Translations under genes and position numbers: made by a program
Origin: MAG-121220-bin8 sp964433845
GTDB lineage: Bacteria; Bacteroidota; Bacteroidia; Flavobacteriales; Flavobacteriaceae
Length of the DNA: 64,000 nt
Assembly: GCA_964433845.1 (NCBI GenBank)
Contig: CAYSTA010000001.1
Location: 62,001-126,000, forward strand
Direction of reading: 5' to 3'
Shown: one piece after another, positions 17,222 through 26,437 of the stretch
Numbering within the stretch: position 1 is the stretch's first letter
How the letters are laid out: each line of letters starts with the position of its first letter
Notes under the pieces: generated by a model
Seen by the model: the letters and a program-made list of their open reading frames with translations, nothing else
The model's database searches: none
Told to the model about the DNA's origin: nothing

Positions 17222-18616
17222 ATGGAAAAATTTGATTTAATAGTTTTAGGAAGTGGACCAGGTGGTTATGTTACTGCTATTCGAGCTTCTCAACTTGGTT
17301 TAAATACTGCTATAATTGAAAAGGAAAGCTTGGGTGGTGTTTGTTTAAATTGGGGTTGCATTCCAACAAAAGCTTTATTAAAATCTGCACAAGTTTTTGA
17401 ATATTTAAAAAATGCAAAAGATTATGGTATAGATGTTAATGATATTAATAGAGATTTTAATTCCGTTATTAAAAGAAGCAGAAAAGTTGCTGACAAAATG
17501 AGTAAGGGTGTTAATTTTTTAATGAAAAAAAATAAAATTAAAGTTTTTAACGGATTTGGTAGACTAACTAATGATCATACTGTTACCATTAGTGATGAAT
17601 CAAATAAGGAAACAATTATATTCTCTGAAAAAATAATAATTTCTACTGGAGCGAGGTCTAAAGAAATAGCAAATTTAAAACAAGATGGCAAAAATATTAT
17701 TGGATATAGGGAAGCTATGACATTAAATACACAACCGAAGGATATTACAATCGTTGGGTCTGGTGCTATTGGAATTGAATTCGCATTTTTTTATAACTCA
17801 ATGGGATCTAATGTTACTATAATTGAATATTTAGATAGAATAGTTCCTATTGAAGACAAAGAAATTTCAAAAGAATTAGAGAAAAATTTGAAGAAAAAAG
17901 GAATTAATATTTTTACTTCATCAGAAGTAAAAGACTCAAAAATAACTAATAATGGTGTAGAAGTTTATTTTGAATCTTCTGAAGGAGAAAAAACAAAAAT
18001 TAATTCAGAAATTGTTTTAAGCGCAGTTGGAATTAAATCAAATACTGAAAACATTGGTTTAGAAGATATTGGCATTGAATTAGAAAATGATAAAATTTTA
18101 GTTGATGAATATTACAAAACTAATGTTAAAGGGTATTATGCAATTGGTGATGTTGTTAAAGGACAAGCTCTAGCACATGTAGCTTCAGCAGAAGGAATTC
18201 TTTGTGTTGAAAAAATTGCTAATATGGATGTTTCTCCCCTAGATTATAATAATGTTCCTGGGTGTACTTATTGTTCACCTGAAATTGCATCCGTTGGTCT
18301 TACAGAAGAAAAAGCTATCGAGAAAGGTTATGATATTAAGGTAGGAAAATTTCCATTTACTGCATCTGGCAAAGCACAAGCATCAGGTAAAAGTGAAGGG
18401 TTTGTAAAAGTTATTTTTGATTCTAAATATGGAGAATGGCTTGGATGTCATATGATTGGTGATGGAGTTACAGATATGATAGCAGAAGTAGTTTTAGGAA
18501 GAAAATTAGAAACTACTGGGCATGAAGTCCTTAAGGCTATTCATCCGCACCCTACAATGAGTGAAGCTGTAATGGAAGCTGTTGCAGATGCATATGGTGA
18601 AGTTATTCACTTATAA
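17222..18616 (+). CDS. lpdA: Dihydrolipoyl dehydrogenase (E3)
   Basis: This FAD flavoprotein reoxidises dihydrolipoamide in the 2-oxoacid dehydrogenase complexes and glycine cleavage system, passing electrons to NAD. The 464 residues include the FAD fold LIVLGSGPGGYVTAIRA, the redox disulfide in GGVCLNWGCIPTKALLKS (Cys41 and Cys46), an NAD fold ITIVGSGAIGIEFAFFYNSMG near 177, the second FAD motif YAIGDV near 308 and the catalytic His-Glu in HPHPTMSEAVMEA. It is complete. It follows the MsrB pair by 2 nt, and its end overlaps the convergent aroQ by 10 nt. No E1 or E2 genes are nearby. Confidence 0.96.
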   Translation: MEKFDLIVLGSGPGGYVTAIRASQLGLNTAIIEKESLGGVCLNWGCIPTKALLKSAQVFEYLKNAKDYGIDVNDINRDFNSVIKRSRKVADKMSKGVNFLMKKNKIKVFNGFGRLTNDHTVTISDESNKETIIFSEKIIISTGARSKEIANLKQDGKNIIGYREAMTLNTQPKDITIVGSGAIGIEFAFFYNSMGSNVTIIEYLDRIVPIEDKEISKELEKNLKKKGINIFTSSEVKDSKITNNGVEVYFESSEGEKTKINSEIVLSAVGIKSNTENIGLEDIGIELENDKILVDEYYKTNVKGYYAIGDVVKGQALAHVASAEGILCVEKIANMDVSPLDYNNVPGCTYCSPEIASVGLTEEKAIEKGYDIKVGKFPFTASGKAQASGKSEGFVKVIFDSKYGEWLGCHMIGDGVTDMIAEVVLGRKLETTGHEVLKAIHPHPTMSEAVMEAVADAYGEVIHL

Positions 18617-19032
18617 GTTTCAATAAAACTTGAAATAGCTAAATCATAACTTCTTAATCCAAAACCCATAACTATTCCCTTAACATGTGGGCTTAAAAAC
18701 GATTTGTGACGAAATTCTTCTCTTGAATATGTATTTGAAATATGAACTTCTATAACTGGAATTGATATTGACCTAATTGCATCACCTATTCCTACTGATG
18801 TATGTGTGTACGCAGCAGCATTTATAATTATTCCATCAAAATTAAATCCAACATCATGAATTTTATCAATTAATTCACCTTCAATATTTGATTGAAAATA
18901 ATGTAGTTGAATACTTTTAAACTTTAATTTTAATTTTTTAAAGTAAACTTCAAAATTCTGGTCACCATAGATGTCTTTTTCTCTTGTTCCTAATAAATTT
19001 AAATTGGGACCATTAATAATTTGTAATTTCAT
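18607..19032 (-). CDS. aroQ: Type II 3-dehydroquinate dehydratase
   Basis: AroQ removes water from 3-dehydroquinate in the shikimate pathway. The 141-residue length and motifs are those of the type II dodecameric enzyme: IINGPNLNLLGTREKDIYG at the N-terminus with the lid Arg, GIIINAAAYTHTSVGIGDAI near residue 74 and PVIEVHISNTYSREEFRHKS near 95 with the catalytic His. Its stop lies inside the end of lpdA. It is divergent from xerD with a 52-nt AT-rich spacer in which I see no strong promoter. AroK of the same pathway is encoded 43 kb away. Confidence 0.95.
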   Translation of the reverse strand: MKLQIINGPNLNLLGTREKDIYGDQNFEVYFKKLKLKFKSIQLHYFQSNIEGELIDKIHDVGFNFDGIIINAAAYTHTSVGIGDAIRSISIPVIEVHISNTYSREEFRHKSFLSPHVKGIVMGFGLRSYDLAISSFIETYK

Positions 19033-19084
19033 TAAAATATTTTTTTTAAATATGAATATAGCATTTAATTAATCAATTATATAT

Positions 19085-19987
19085 ATGAATTGGGATGTAG
19101 CACTTAATAATTTTAAAAATTATCTTAAAATTGAAAGAAATTTATCAATCAATACAATTGACAGTTACTTGTTTGATGTAAAAAAATTGATTGGTTTTTT
19201 AAAAAAAAATAAAATCAAAAAAAAGCCAAATGAGTTAAAATCAAAAATCACAAAAAAATTTATATATAATATTTCAAAAAAGGTTAAACCTCCCACTCAA
19301 GCTAGAATTATATCAGGAATTAGACGTTTTTTTGACTATTTAATTTTAGAAAATTTAATTGAGAAGAATCCAATGGATAATATAGAATCCCCAAAATTAG
19401 GTACTAACCTACCTAATACACTAACAATTGAAGAAATCGATAAAATTATATCCTCTATTAAATTAAGCTCTAAAACTGGATTAAGAAATATTGCCATTGT
19501 AGAATTATTATACAGTTGCGGTCTTAGAGTTTCTGAATTAATTCATTTAAAAATTTCTGATTTATTTTTTAAAGAATCATTGATAAAAGTTACTGGAAAG
19601 GGAAATAAAGAAAGGTTTGTGCCAATTAGTAAACAGTCTCAATTATATATTAATAATTATTTACAAGATGCAAGGTTATACCAAAAAATTAAAAAAGGTT
19701 TTGAAGACACTCTTTTTTTAAATGAAAGAGGAACTAATCTTTCAAGAGTTATGATATTTTTAATACTAAAAAATTTAAAAAACACATCAAATATTAAGAA
19801 AAAAATAGGTCCACATACATTAAGACATTCTTTTGCAACTCACTTAATAGAAAATGGAGCAGATCTAATAACAATTCAAAAAATGATGGGGCATGAAAGC
19901 ATAACAACAACTGAAAGATATTTGCATGTAAATAAAAAGCATCTAATTGATTCAGTGATGAAATTTCATCCAAGAACAAAAAAATAA
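19085..19987 (+). CDS. xerD: Tyrosine recombinase XerD/XerC family
   Basis: The product is predicted to resolve chromosome dimers at the dif site with FtsK. The 300-residue protein has the N-terminal SAM-like core-binding domain (LNNFKNYLKIERNLSINTIDSY) and a C-terminal catalytic domain with the full R-K-H-R-H-Y set: LYSCGLRVSELIHL, KGNKERFVPI, HTLRHSFATHLIENG and MGHESITTTERYLHV. Size and lack of mobile-element neighbours favour a housekeeping Xer role over a phage or integron integrase. XerC and XerD cannot be separated reliably by eye. It ends 2 nt from the convergent response regulator gene. Confidence 0.92.
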   Translation: MNWDVALNNFKNYLKIERNLSINTIDSYLFDVKKLIGFLKKNKIKKKPNELKSKITKKFIYNISKKVKPPTQARIISGIRRFFDYLILENLIEKNPMDNIESPKLGTNLPNTLTIEEIDKIISSIKLSSKTGLRNIAIVELLYSCGLRVSELIHLKISDLFFKESLIKVTGKGNKERFVPISKQSQLYINNYLQDARLYQKIKKGFEDTLFLNERGTNLSRVMIFLILKNLKNTSNIKKKIGPHTLRHSFATHLIENGADLITIQKMMGHESITTTERYLHVNKKHLIDSVMKFHPRTKK

Positions 19988-19989
19988 TA

Positions 19990-20694
19990 TTATTTATTTA
20001 TAATTAACCTAAACCCTTCTCCATGAATATTTTCAATTTCAACACTTGGATCTTTACTTAAGTATTTTCTAATTTTAGCAATATAAACATCCATACTTCT
20101 TGAAGTGAAATAATTATCATCATTCCATATTTTCACTAAAGCTAATTCTCTAGGCATTAAATCATTTAGATAGTTTAATAGCATCCTTAACAATTGATTT
20201 TCTTTAGGAGATAATTTTACAATAGGTTCTGTTTCAAATTGTAATGTTCTAAGTTTTGAATTAAATTTAAATTTAGCAAACACAAATTCATGTTGAACAA
20301 ATTCTTTCCTATTTATTAACTGTTTTCTTTTAAAAATAGATTTAATTTTAAGAAGTAAGATGTCTGAATCAAAAGGTTTTGTTAGATAATCATCTGCTCC
20401 AATTTTATAACCTTTTAAAACATCTTCTTTTAAAGTCTTCGCAGTTAAAAAAAATAATGGAACATCTTTATCAATTTCTCTAATTTCTTTTGCTAAAGTA
20501 AAACCATCTTTAAAAGGCAACATAACATCTAAAACACATAAACCAAATTTAGATTTTTTAAATTTTTCTAATCCTTCTATTCCATTTTTTGCTAAAACTA
20601 CATTATAAGAATGAAGGGTTAAAAAATCATTTAATAATGCTCCAAAATTAATGTCATCTTCAACTAATAAAATATTTTTATCACTATTCTTCAT
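19990..20694 (-). CDS. OmpR-family response regulator
   Basis: A 234-residue two-component response regulator. The receiver domain occupies about residues 1-120, with acidic residues EDD near 12, the phospho-acceptor Asp in CVLDVMLPFKDG near 55, and the switch Thr and Lys in FFLTAKT and YLTKPFD. A winged-helix DNA-binding domain (VKLSPKENQLLRMLL, SRSMDVYIAKIRKYL) follows. The target genes are unknown. It overlaps the sensor kinase gene by 11 nt, so the two are translated together. The arrangement resembles the RprXY pair of Bacteroides. Confidence 0.93.
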   Translation of the reverse strand: MKNSDKNILLVEDDINFGALLNDFLTLHSYNVVLAKNGIEGLEKFKKSKFGLCVLDVMLPFKDGFTLAKEIREIDKDVPLFFLTAKTLKEDVLKGYKIGADDYLTKPFDSDILLLKIKSIFKRKQLINRKEFVQHEFVFAKFKFNSKLRTLQFETEPIVKLSPKENQLLRMLLNYLNDLMPRELALVKIWNDDNYFTSRSMDVYIAKIRKYLSKDPSVEIENIHGEGFRLIINK

Positions 20695-22285
20695 TATCCT
20701 TTATTAAATTATTTGTTGGAAGCTTGATAAAGAAAGTACTTCCAACTCCAACTTTACTTTCTACATAAATTGTGCCATTATGTAAATCCAATATCTTTTT
20801 CACATAAGACAGACCTAAACCATGACCTTTAACATTATGAATATTCCCTTTTGTTTCTCTATAAAATTTTTGAAATATCTTGTCTTTAACTTCAGTGTTC
20901 ATCCCCATTCCATTATCTTTAATTTTAACTAATAATGAATTTTCTAAATCAGAAGATTCAATAGTAATTTTAGGGTCTTCTTTAGAATATTTAATAGCAT
21001 TTTCTAATAAATTAACAAAAACATTAATAAGACTTTCATTTGATACAAGAATTTTTGAATTTAGAGCAGAAAAATCTAATGAAACATCAACATTTCTATC
21101 TTTTAATAATAAATCTAAATGAGAAACAGCTTTTTCTATAACATCGTGAATATCACAAATAGATCTTTTTAATATATTTTCTTTTCTTTCTAGTTGCGAT
21201 ATTCTCAGTACATTTTCAACCTGAAAATTCATTCTTTCATTCTCATCCTTTATCATTTTTAAATATTTTTTTCTTTTATTTAAGTTATTCTGTATTTTAT
21301 CATTATTTATTGCGTCTAATGCCAATTTAATTGTAGCTATTGGAGTTTTAAACTCATGAGTCATATTATTAATAAAATCAGATTTTATCTCAGACACTTT
21401 TTTTTGTTTTAAGATTTGATAAATAGTAGAAGAAAAAGTTATGATTATTGTTAAAGTAAATAATAGTGATAAAAGAATTAAATTAATTAATGATGATCTT
21501 AAATATAATTTTCTTTCAGGAAAAGCAATAACTAACTCAAAGTCACTATCCCCTTTCTCATTAACAAATAAGGGAGATTTATATTTTTTTAAGCCCTCTA
21601 AATTTGTATAATTATCAGATCCTACTTTAGTCGCAAAACTTCCATTAAAAACTCTATATTGAAAAGGAATCTCAATATCTCTATCTCTTAATTCTCTTTG
21701 CAATAAAAGTTCAAGTTCTACATTAGTTAATCTTCTATGAATAGGTTTTAATGCAGCAAGTTCCATAAATACGGAAGCATACTTAGCTTTATCCATCAAA
21801 GAAAGCCTTTCTACCCTCTGCAATCTTTCAATACTACTCATGCTTTTCATTTCTCTATCAAATGCTTCATCAATTATAGTTGTTGTCTTCAAACCTTTAT
21901 ATTCTAAAATTGAAGACGTATCATTAACATTAGGTTCAAATAATTTAGCAGAAATATTATAATCTTCCTCTAATATTCCATGAGAATATATATAGGTTTG
22001 ATTAGTGTTTTCATTTCTATCAACATATTTAAAAACCGCAGTTAGTTGAGATTCTTTGGGTGAACCAATACTATCAACTAATTTTTGGTATACAGCTAAA
22101 TAATCTCTTAATTCTCTGCTTTGAATCTGTTCAGAAACTGATTTTAGCGCTTGATTTATATTTAAAGAGAATTGTTCTTCCTTATTATCTAATGTGGTTT
22201 TAATCCAAAAAGCTTGGACCAAAATGATACCAATAAGAGCAATACTCATTATAAAAATAAGGGTAAAATAAATCTTCTTATTCAT
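20684..22285 (-). CDS. Membrane sensor histidine kinase
   Basis: A 533-residue inner-membrane sensor that phosphorylates the adjacent regulator. One transmembrane helix lies at about residues 7-27 and another at about 263-288, enclosing a periplasmic sensing region of some 230 residues with no domain I recognise. The cytoplasmic half has the H-box FINNMTHEFKTPIATIKLA, N-box NVFVNLLENAIKYSKED, G1 IKDNGMGMNTEV and G2 KGHGLGLSYVKKIL. No HAMP domain is obvious between the second helix and the H-box. The signal sensed is unknown. It lies 27 nt downstream of coaE on the same strand. Confidence 0.93.
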   Translation of the reverse strand: MNKKIYFTLIFIMSIALIGIILVQAFWIKTTLDNKEEQFSLNINQALKSVSEQIQSRELRDYLAVYQKLVDSIGSPKESQLTAVFKYVDRNENTNQTYIYSHGILEEDYNISAKLFEPNVNDTSSILEYKGLKTTTIIDEAFDREMKSMSSIERLQRVERLSLMDKAKYASVFMELAALKPIHRRLTNVELELLLQRELRDRDIEIPFQYRVFNGSFATKVGSDNYTNLEGLKKYKSPLFVNEKGDSDFELVIAFPERKLYLRSSLINLILLSLLFTLTIIITFSSTIYQILKQKKVSEIKSDFINNMTHEFKTPIATIKLALDAINNDKIQNNLNKRKKYLKMIKDENERMNFQVENVLRISQLERKENILKRSICDIHDVIEKAVSHLDLLLKDRNVDVSLDFSALNSKILVSNESLINVFVNLLENAIKYSKEDPKITIESSDLENSLLVKIKDNGMGMNTEVKDKIFQKFYRETKGNIHNVKGHGLGLSYVKKILDLHNGTIYVESKVGVGSTFFIKLPTNNLIKDNEE

Positions 22286-22312
22286 TTTATATATTAAAAA
22301 ATAATATTATCA

Positions 22313-22900
22313 TTATTTAAATTTTTCATTTAGATATTCTATCATTTTTATAACTGTCTTATTAGTTTCTTCTAAAGAATTATTATTAATTATGTAATCA
22401 CATAAAGGAATTTTCTTGTCATCACTCCATTGATTTTTAATTCTACTAATTACATCATTCTCAGATATATTATCTCTATTTTTTACTCTTTTAATTCTTG
22501 TGTTAAGATCTGAAACTACTAAAATATTGTAATCATTATTTTTATAAGATCCTGTCTCAAATATAAGAGCTGATTCAAAAATAACGTATTTTGAAAAAAA
22601 ATCTTTTTTCCAATGATTAAAGTCATCGTATACAAAAGGATGAACTAAAGAATTTATCTTTATTATCTCAGACTTACTATTAAATACAATATTTGAAAGA
22701 TATTCTCGATTTAATTTATTGTTCATATATGATTCTTTCCCAAATTTTTGAATTATCTTTTTTTTCAATTCGATAGAATCATTCATTAAAAATTTGGCTC
22801 TAGAATCAGAGTCATAAACTGGAATACCTTCACTTATTAACATTTTTGAAACTGTAGATTTTCCAGAGCCAATTCCTCCAGTAAGGCCTATGTTTTTCAT
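22313..22900 (-). CDS. coaE: Dephospho-CoA kinase
   Basis: CoaE phosphorylates dephospho-CoA at the 3' hydroxyl, the last step of CoA synthesis. The 195-residue protein has the P-loop GLTGGIGSGKSTVSKML at residues 5-21, YDSDSRAKFLM near 31, and VHPFVYDDF near 86, all family features. The length is normal. It lies 90 nt downstream of fabI and 27 nt upstream of the sensor kinase gene. Together with coaBC and panB the window encodes three parts of the pantothenate-CoA route. Confidence 0.94.
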   Translation of the reverse strand: MKNIGLTGGIGSGKSTVSKMLISEGIPVYDSDSRAKFLMNDSIELKKKIIQKFGKESYMNNKLNREYLSNIVFNSKSEIIKINSLVHPFVYDDFNHWKKDFFSKYVIFESALIFETGSYKNNDYNILVVSDLNTRIKRVKNRDNISENDVISRIKNQWSDDKKIPLCDYIINNNSLEETNKTVIKMIEYLNEKFK

Positions 22901-22990
22901 TTTAATCTAATAAAAATCCACTTCTTTTAAAGCCAATTTAATATAAATAATTTTTAAAATAGTTATAGGACCTAAATAAGTAAAAAAAAT

Positions 22991-23809
22991 TTAATCAGAA
23001 GGTGAAATAATATCAATTATTTCTTGACTTACTCCAACATTTGAAAATCCACCATCATTATATAAATTTTGAAGAGTAACTCTTTTTGTTAAATCTGAAA
23101 ATAAAGTAACAGTATAATTAGCACAATCTAAAGCTGTAGCATTTCCTAAAGGAGACATCTTTTCAGCATAGGATATAAAGCCATCAAATCCTTTAACTCC
23201 TTTCCCAGCAGTTGTAAGTGTTGGTGATTGAGAGATTGTATTTACTCTAACATTCTTTTCTTTTCCAAAAAAATAACCAAAGCTTCTAGCAACTGATTCT
23301 AAATAAGCTTTATTGTCAGCCATGTCGTTATAATTAGGAAAAACTCTTTGTGCAGCCATAAAGGAAAGAGCAACAATACTAGACCATTCATTCATTGCAT
23401 CTAATTTATATAAACTTTGAAGTAATTTATGAAATGAAACTGCCGAAACATCCCATCCCTTTGCCATCCAATCATGATTTAAATCTGTATAATGTTTACC
23501 TTTTCTAACATTAACAGACATACCTATAGAATGCAAAACAAAATCAATTTTGCCTCCAAATATTTCCATGGTCTGATTAATAAGGTTTTCTAAATCCTCT
23601 AATTTAGTAGCATCAGCTGGAATAAGTTTTGAATTTGTTTTTTTTGCTAGTAAGTCAACTTGACCCATTCTCAATGCTATTGGAGCATTAGTAAGAACAA
23701 ACTCACCTCCTTCTTCATAAACTCTTTCTGCTGTTTTCCAAGCAATTGAATTTTTATCTAAAGCTCCAAAAATAATTCCCTTTTTTCCTTTTAAAAGATT
23801 ATATGACAT
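22991..23809 (-). CDS. fabI: Enoyl-[acyl-carrier-protein] reductase (NADH)
   Basis: FabI reduces the trans-2-enoyl-ACP intermediate in the last step of each fatty-acid elongation cycle. It is an atypical short-chain dehydrogenase of 272 residues. The nucleotide-binding KKGIIFGALDKNSIAWKTA near residue 9 has the FabI-type long glycine motif, HSIGMSV near 91 is the conserved strand, and the catalytic Tyr and Lys are in NYNDMADNKAYLES (Y-x6-K). It lies 21 nt downstream of recN on the minus strand. FabI is the known target of triclosan-type inhibitors, and nothing here suggests altered sensitivity. Confidence 0.95.
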   Translation of the reverse strand: MSYNLLKGKKGIIFGALDKNSIAWKTAERVYEEGGEFVLTNAPIALRMGQVDLLAKKTNSKLIPADATKLEDLENLINQTMEIFGGKIDFVLHSIGMSVNVRKGKHYTDLNHDWMAKGWDVSAVSFHKLLQSLYKLDAMNEWSSIVALSFMAAQRVFPNYNDMADNKAYLESVARSFGYFFGKEKNVRVNTISQSPTLTTAGKGVKGFDGFISYAEKMSPLGNATALDCANYTVTLFSDLTKRVTLQNLYNDGGFSNVGVSQEIIDIISPSD

Positions 23810-23830
23810 AATTTTAATTTAAATATAATA

Positions 23831-25483
23831 TTAATTAAGCAACTCTTTAGCATGTATTAATGCAGAAGAAGAAATAATGTCACCTGAAAGCATTTTTGCA
23901 ATTTCTTCGATTCTTTCTTCACTATTTAATTTCTTAATTTTAGTATTAGTTATTCCTGATTTTTGATATTTATATACACTATATTGATTTTCTCCTTTTG
24001 CCGCAATTTGAGGTAAATGAGTAATTGATATAATTTGCATGGTTTTACTCATATCCAACATTAAATTTGCCATAGCATTAGACATCTCTCCGGAAATTCC
24101 AGTATCAATTTCATCAAATATCATTGTTGGTAAATTTAAATGCTTAGATAAAATAGATTTAATTGATAAAAGAATCCTAGAAAGCTCTCCACCAGAAACA
24201 ACTTTAAAAATTGGCAAATAATCAATTCCTTTATTTCCTGAGAAAAGAACTTCAACAATATCATTTCCATATTTATTATAATTTTCAGATTCTTTTATAT
24301 TAAAAATAAAAGAAGAATTCTTCATTCCAAGATTACCTAAAATAGATTCAATATGATTTTTTAATTTTGGTAATACTTTCTTTCTTGAAAGGGATATTTT
24401 TTTTGATTGTTCTTTTAATAAAGATTCCTTTAAAAGAATCTCATTTTTCAAATTTTCTATATCAATAATTATATTATTATTTTTCTCAAGCTTTTCTTCT
24501 AAATTATTAGTTACCTGTATTAAATCTGAAATTGAATTAACAGAATGCTTTTTTTGAAGATTATAAATTAAATTTAACCTGGATTCCATATCCTCTAATT
24601 CTAGGGGGTTATTATTAAAATCTGATGATGATCCTATAATTTCTAATTTTATATCTTCTAATTCAATTAAAATACTTTCAATTCTCTTTTTAAGTACAGA
24701 GTATTTATCTGAAAATTTTGAAATGTTAGTTAATATAAAATTTAAATTTCTTATTTGATTTTCTATACTTTTTTCATCATTCTGAATTAGATTATCTATT
24801 TGATTAAGAGAAGCTAATATTTCTTCTGAATTTTTTAAAATTTTAAGATTTTCTTCTAAATCTTTTTGTTCACCTAAAAATAATTTAGCATCTTTTAATT
24901 CATTTAAAAGGTAAAGATTATAATCATAATCATTTTGAAGACTAACATTTATTCTATTTAATTTTTCTAACTCTAAAACGAGCTCTTTATATAAAGTTAA
25001 ATTTTGTGAAAAGTTCTTTACAATATTTTTTTGTTCTGATAAATTATCGATTAGAGAAAAAAAGAAATTGTCTTTAGAAAGTATTAAAGATTCATTTTGA
25101 GTATGAATATCTATTAATTTTTCTCCAATAGATTTCATTAAATCTAAATTAGCAGGTGTATCATTAATAAAGGATCTTGATTTGCCATTTGGCAAAACCT
25201 CCCTTCTTAGAATAGAATGATCAAAATAATCCAAGTTATTTTTTTCAAATATTTTTTTTAATTTAAAATTTGTTAAATCAAATTCTGCTTCAATTATGCA
25301 TTTAATTTTATTATTCTTTAATAAATTATGATCTGCACGTTTTCCTATTATTAATGATAAAGCATTTAATAAAATTGACTTACCTGATCCAGTATCACCA
25401 GTTATTGTAGAAAATCCTTTTGAAAAATCAATTTCTAAAGAGTCAATTATGGCAAAATTTTTTATAGAAACTTTTGTTAACAA
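23831..25483 (-). CDS. recN: DNA repair protein RecN
   Basis: RecN is an SMC-like ATPase acting early in double-strand-break repair. The 550-residue protein has the N-terminal half-ATPase with Walker A TGDTGSGKSILLNALSLIIGK near residue 30 and a long central coiled coil of about 160-370, rich in Leu, Lys, Glu and Asn. The C-terminal half-ATPase carries the signature VVSGGELSRILLSIKS near 435 and Walker B TMIFDEIDTGISGEMS near 460. It is full length. It is followed by fabI, 21 nt away, and preceded by the PorD-like gene with a 57-nt gap. Confidence 0.95.
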   Translation of the reverse strand: MLTKVSIKNFAIIDSLEIDFSKGFSTITGDTGSGKSILLNALSLIIGKRADHNLLKNNKIKCIIEAEFDLTNFKLKKIFEKNNLDYFDHSILRREVLPNGKSRSFINDTPANLDLMKSIGEKLIDIHTQNESLILSKDNFFFSLIDNLSEQKNIVKNFSQNLTLYKELVLELEKLNRINVSLQNDYDYNLYLLNELKDAKLFLGEQKDLEENLKILKNSEEILASLNQIDNLIQNDEKSIENQIRNLNFILTNISKFSDKYSVLKKRIESILIELEDIKLEIIGSSSDFNNNPLELEDMESRLNLIYNLQKKHSVNSISDLIQVTNNLEEKLEKNNNIIIDIENLKNEILLKESLLKEQSKKISLSRKKVLPKLKNHIESILGNLGMKNSSFIFNIKESENYNKYGNDIVEVLFSGNKGIDYLPIFKVVSGGELSRILLSIKSILSKHLNLPTMIFDEIDTGISGEMSNAMANLMLDMSKTMQIISITHLPQIAAKGENQYSVYKYQKSGITNTKIKKLNSEERIEEIAKMLSGDIISSSALIHAKELLN

Positions 25484-25540
25484 TATATTAATCTATTTTA
25501 ATCAAATATAACTTAGTTTATTATATGAATCCAAATAGAA

Positions 25541-26437
25541 TTATCTAATGTTATTCCACTTATTAGAAAAGAAAGGAGCCATTCTATTTAATTGATTGTA
25601 TAAAATAACGGTATCAAAATCTGGGCCAGAAGAAAAGATGTCTTTTATTTCATCTGACTTCGTTTCAAAAAATATTTTAAGTAAAATAGAATTTGGAATT
25701 CTTCTATTCATTCTCTCTAATGAAATTATCGACGATGAAATATTTTTCTTTGATAATAGTTTATCTTCATGCATCAAATCCAGTCCATTAACATGATAAT
25801 TATATAAAAGGTCTCTAAATTCTTTAGAGTTTGAAGAATTTAGATTTTCAACTAACCAAAATTTATTAATTCTTCCTCCTGAATTTTCGAGCTGCCAAGT
25901 ATTCGAATAACCACTTTGATTAGCTAAATTTAAAATTTCTTGAGCTTTACTATAAAAAATATTTCCTGAATTATTTATAAAACTATCACTATCAATTCCA
26001 TAAATAATATTTATGTAATACGATAATAATGAAACTAAATCAGATTGAAATTTATTTTCAACAAAAAATAGAGTCTCAAATTCTTCAAATTCAAATTCTA
26101 CATTTTTATCTACAAAATTAAAAAGTGGTGTTTGATAAGTAGAATTTAATACTGGTCTAAGAGATTGAAATTCAAAATTAGCTTTAAATTTATTATTTGA
26201 ATAAGATAAAACTGTAATAAGAATGTTAAGATCAATTTTTTCATGATTTAAAAAATTATTATCAGACCATGATTTTGAATTAATAAAAGTTGTAATTGAT
26301 TTCTCTAAATTTGAAAAAACAGCTTTATTAGTTTGATTTATTTGATCAGAATTAACAATAACTTCAGAGTCAATCTCCTGCGCATAACTAATATTGATTA
26401 ATAATATAAATACAAAAAACAGTTTTCTATTTATCAT
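25541..26437 (-). CDS. DUF4835 / PorD-like periplasmic protein
   Basis: A 298-residue exported protein with an N-terminal signal peptide (LFFVFILLINISYAQEID). The sequence pattern, including FNFVDKNVEFEFEEFE near residue 112 and LVSLLSYYINIIYGIDSDSF near 133, fits the DUF4835 family. Members are named PorD for an association with the type IX secretion system; the biochemical role is not known to me. Its start overlaps coaBC by 11 nt, and it sits in the order bamD-rpoZ-coaBC-DUF4835-recN that I recall as conserved in flavobacteria. Other T9SS core genes are not in this window. Confidence 0.75.
   Translation of the reverse strand: MINRKLFFVFILLINISYAQEIDSEVIVNSDQINQTNKAVFSNLEKSITTFINSKSWSDNNFLNHEKIDLNILITVLSYSNNKFKANFEFQSLRPVLNSTYQTPLFNFVDKNVEFEFEEFETLFFVENKFQSDLVSLLSYYINIIYGIDSDSFINNSGNIFYSKAQEILNLANQSGYSNTWQLENSGGRINKFWLVENLNSSNSKEFRDLLYNYHVNGLDLMHEDKLLSKKNISSSIISLERMNRRIPNSILLKIFFETKSDEIKDIFSSGPDFDTVILYNQLNRMAPFFSNKWNNIR

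Noticed and set aside
19085..19987. Tyrosine recombinase as a mobile-element integrase
   Set aside because: Size and motifs fit housekeeping XerC/D, and no att repeats, phage genes or tRNA lie beside it.
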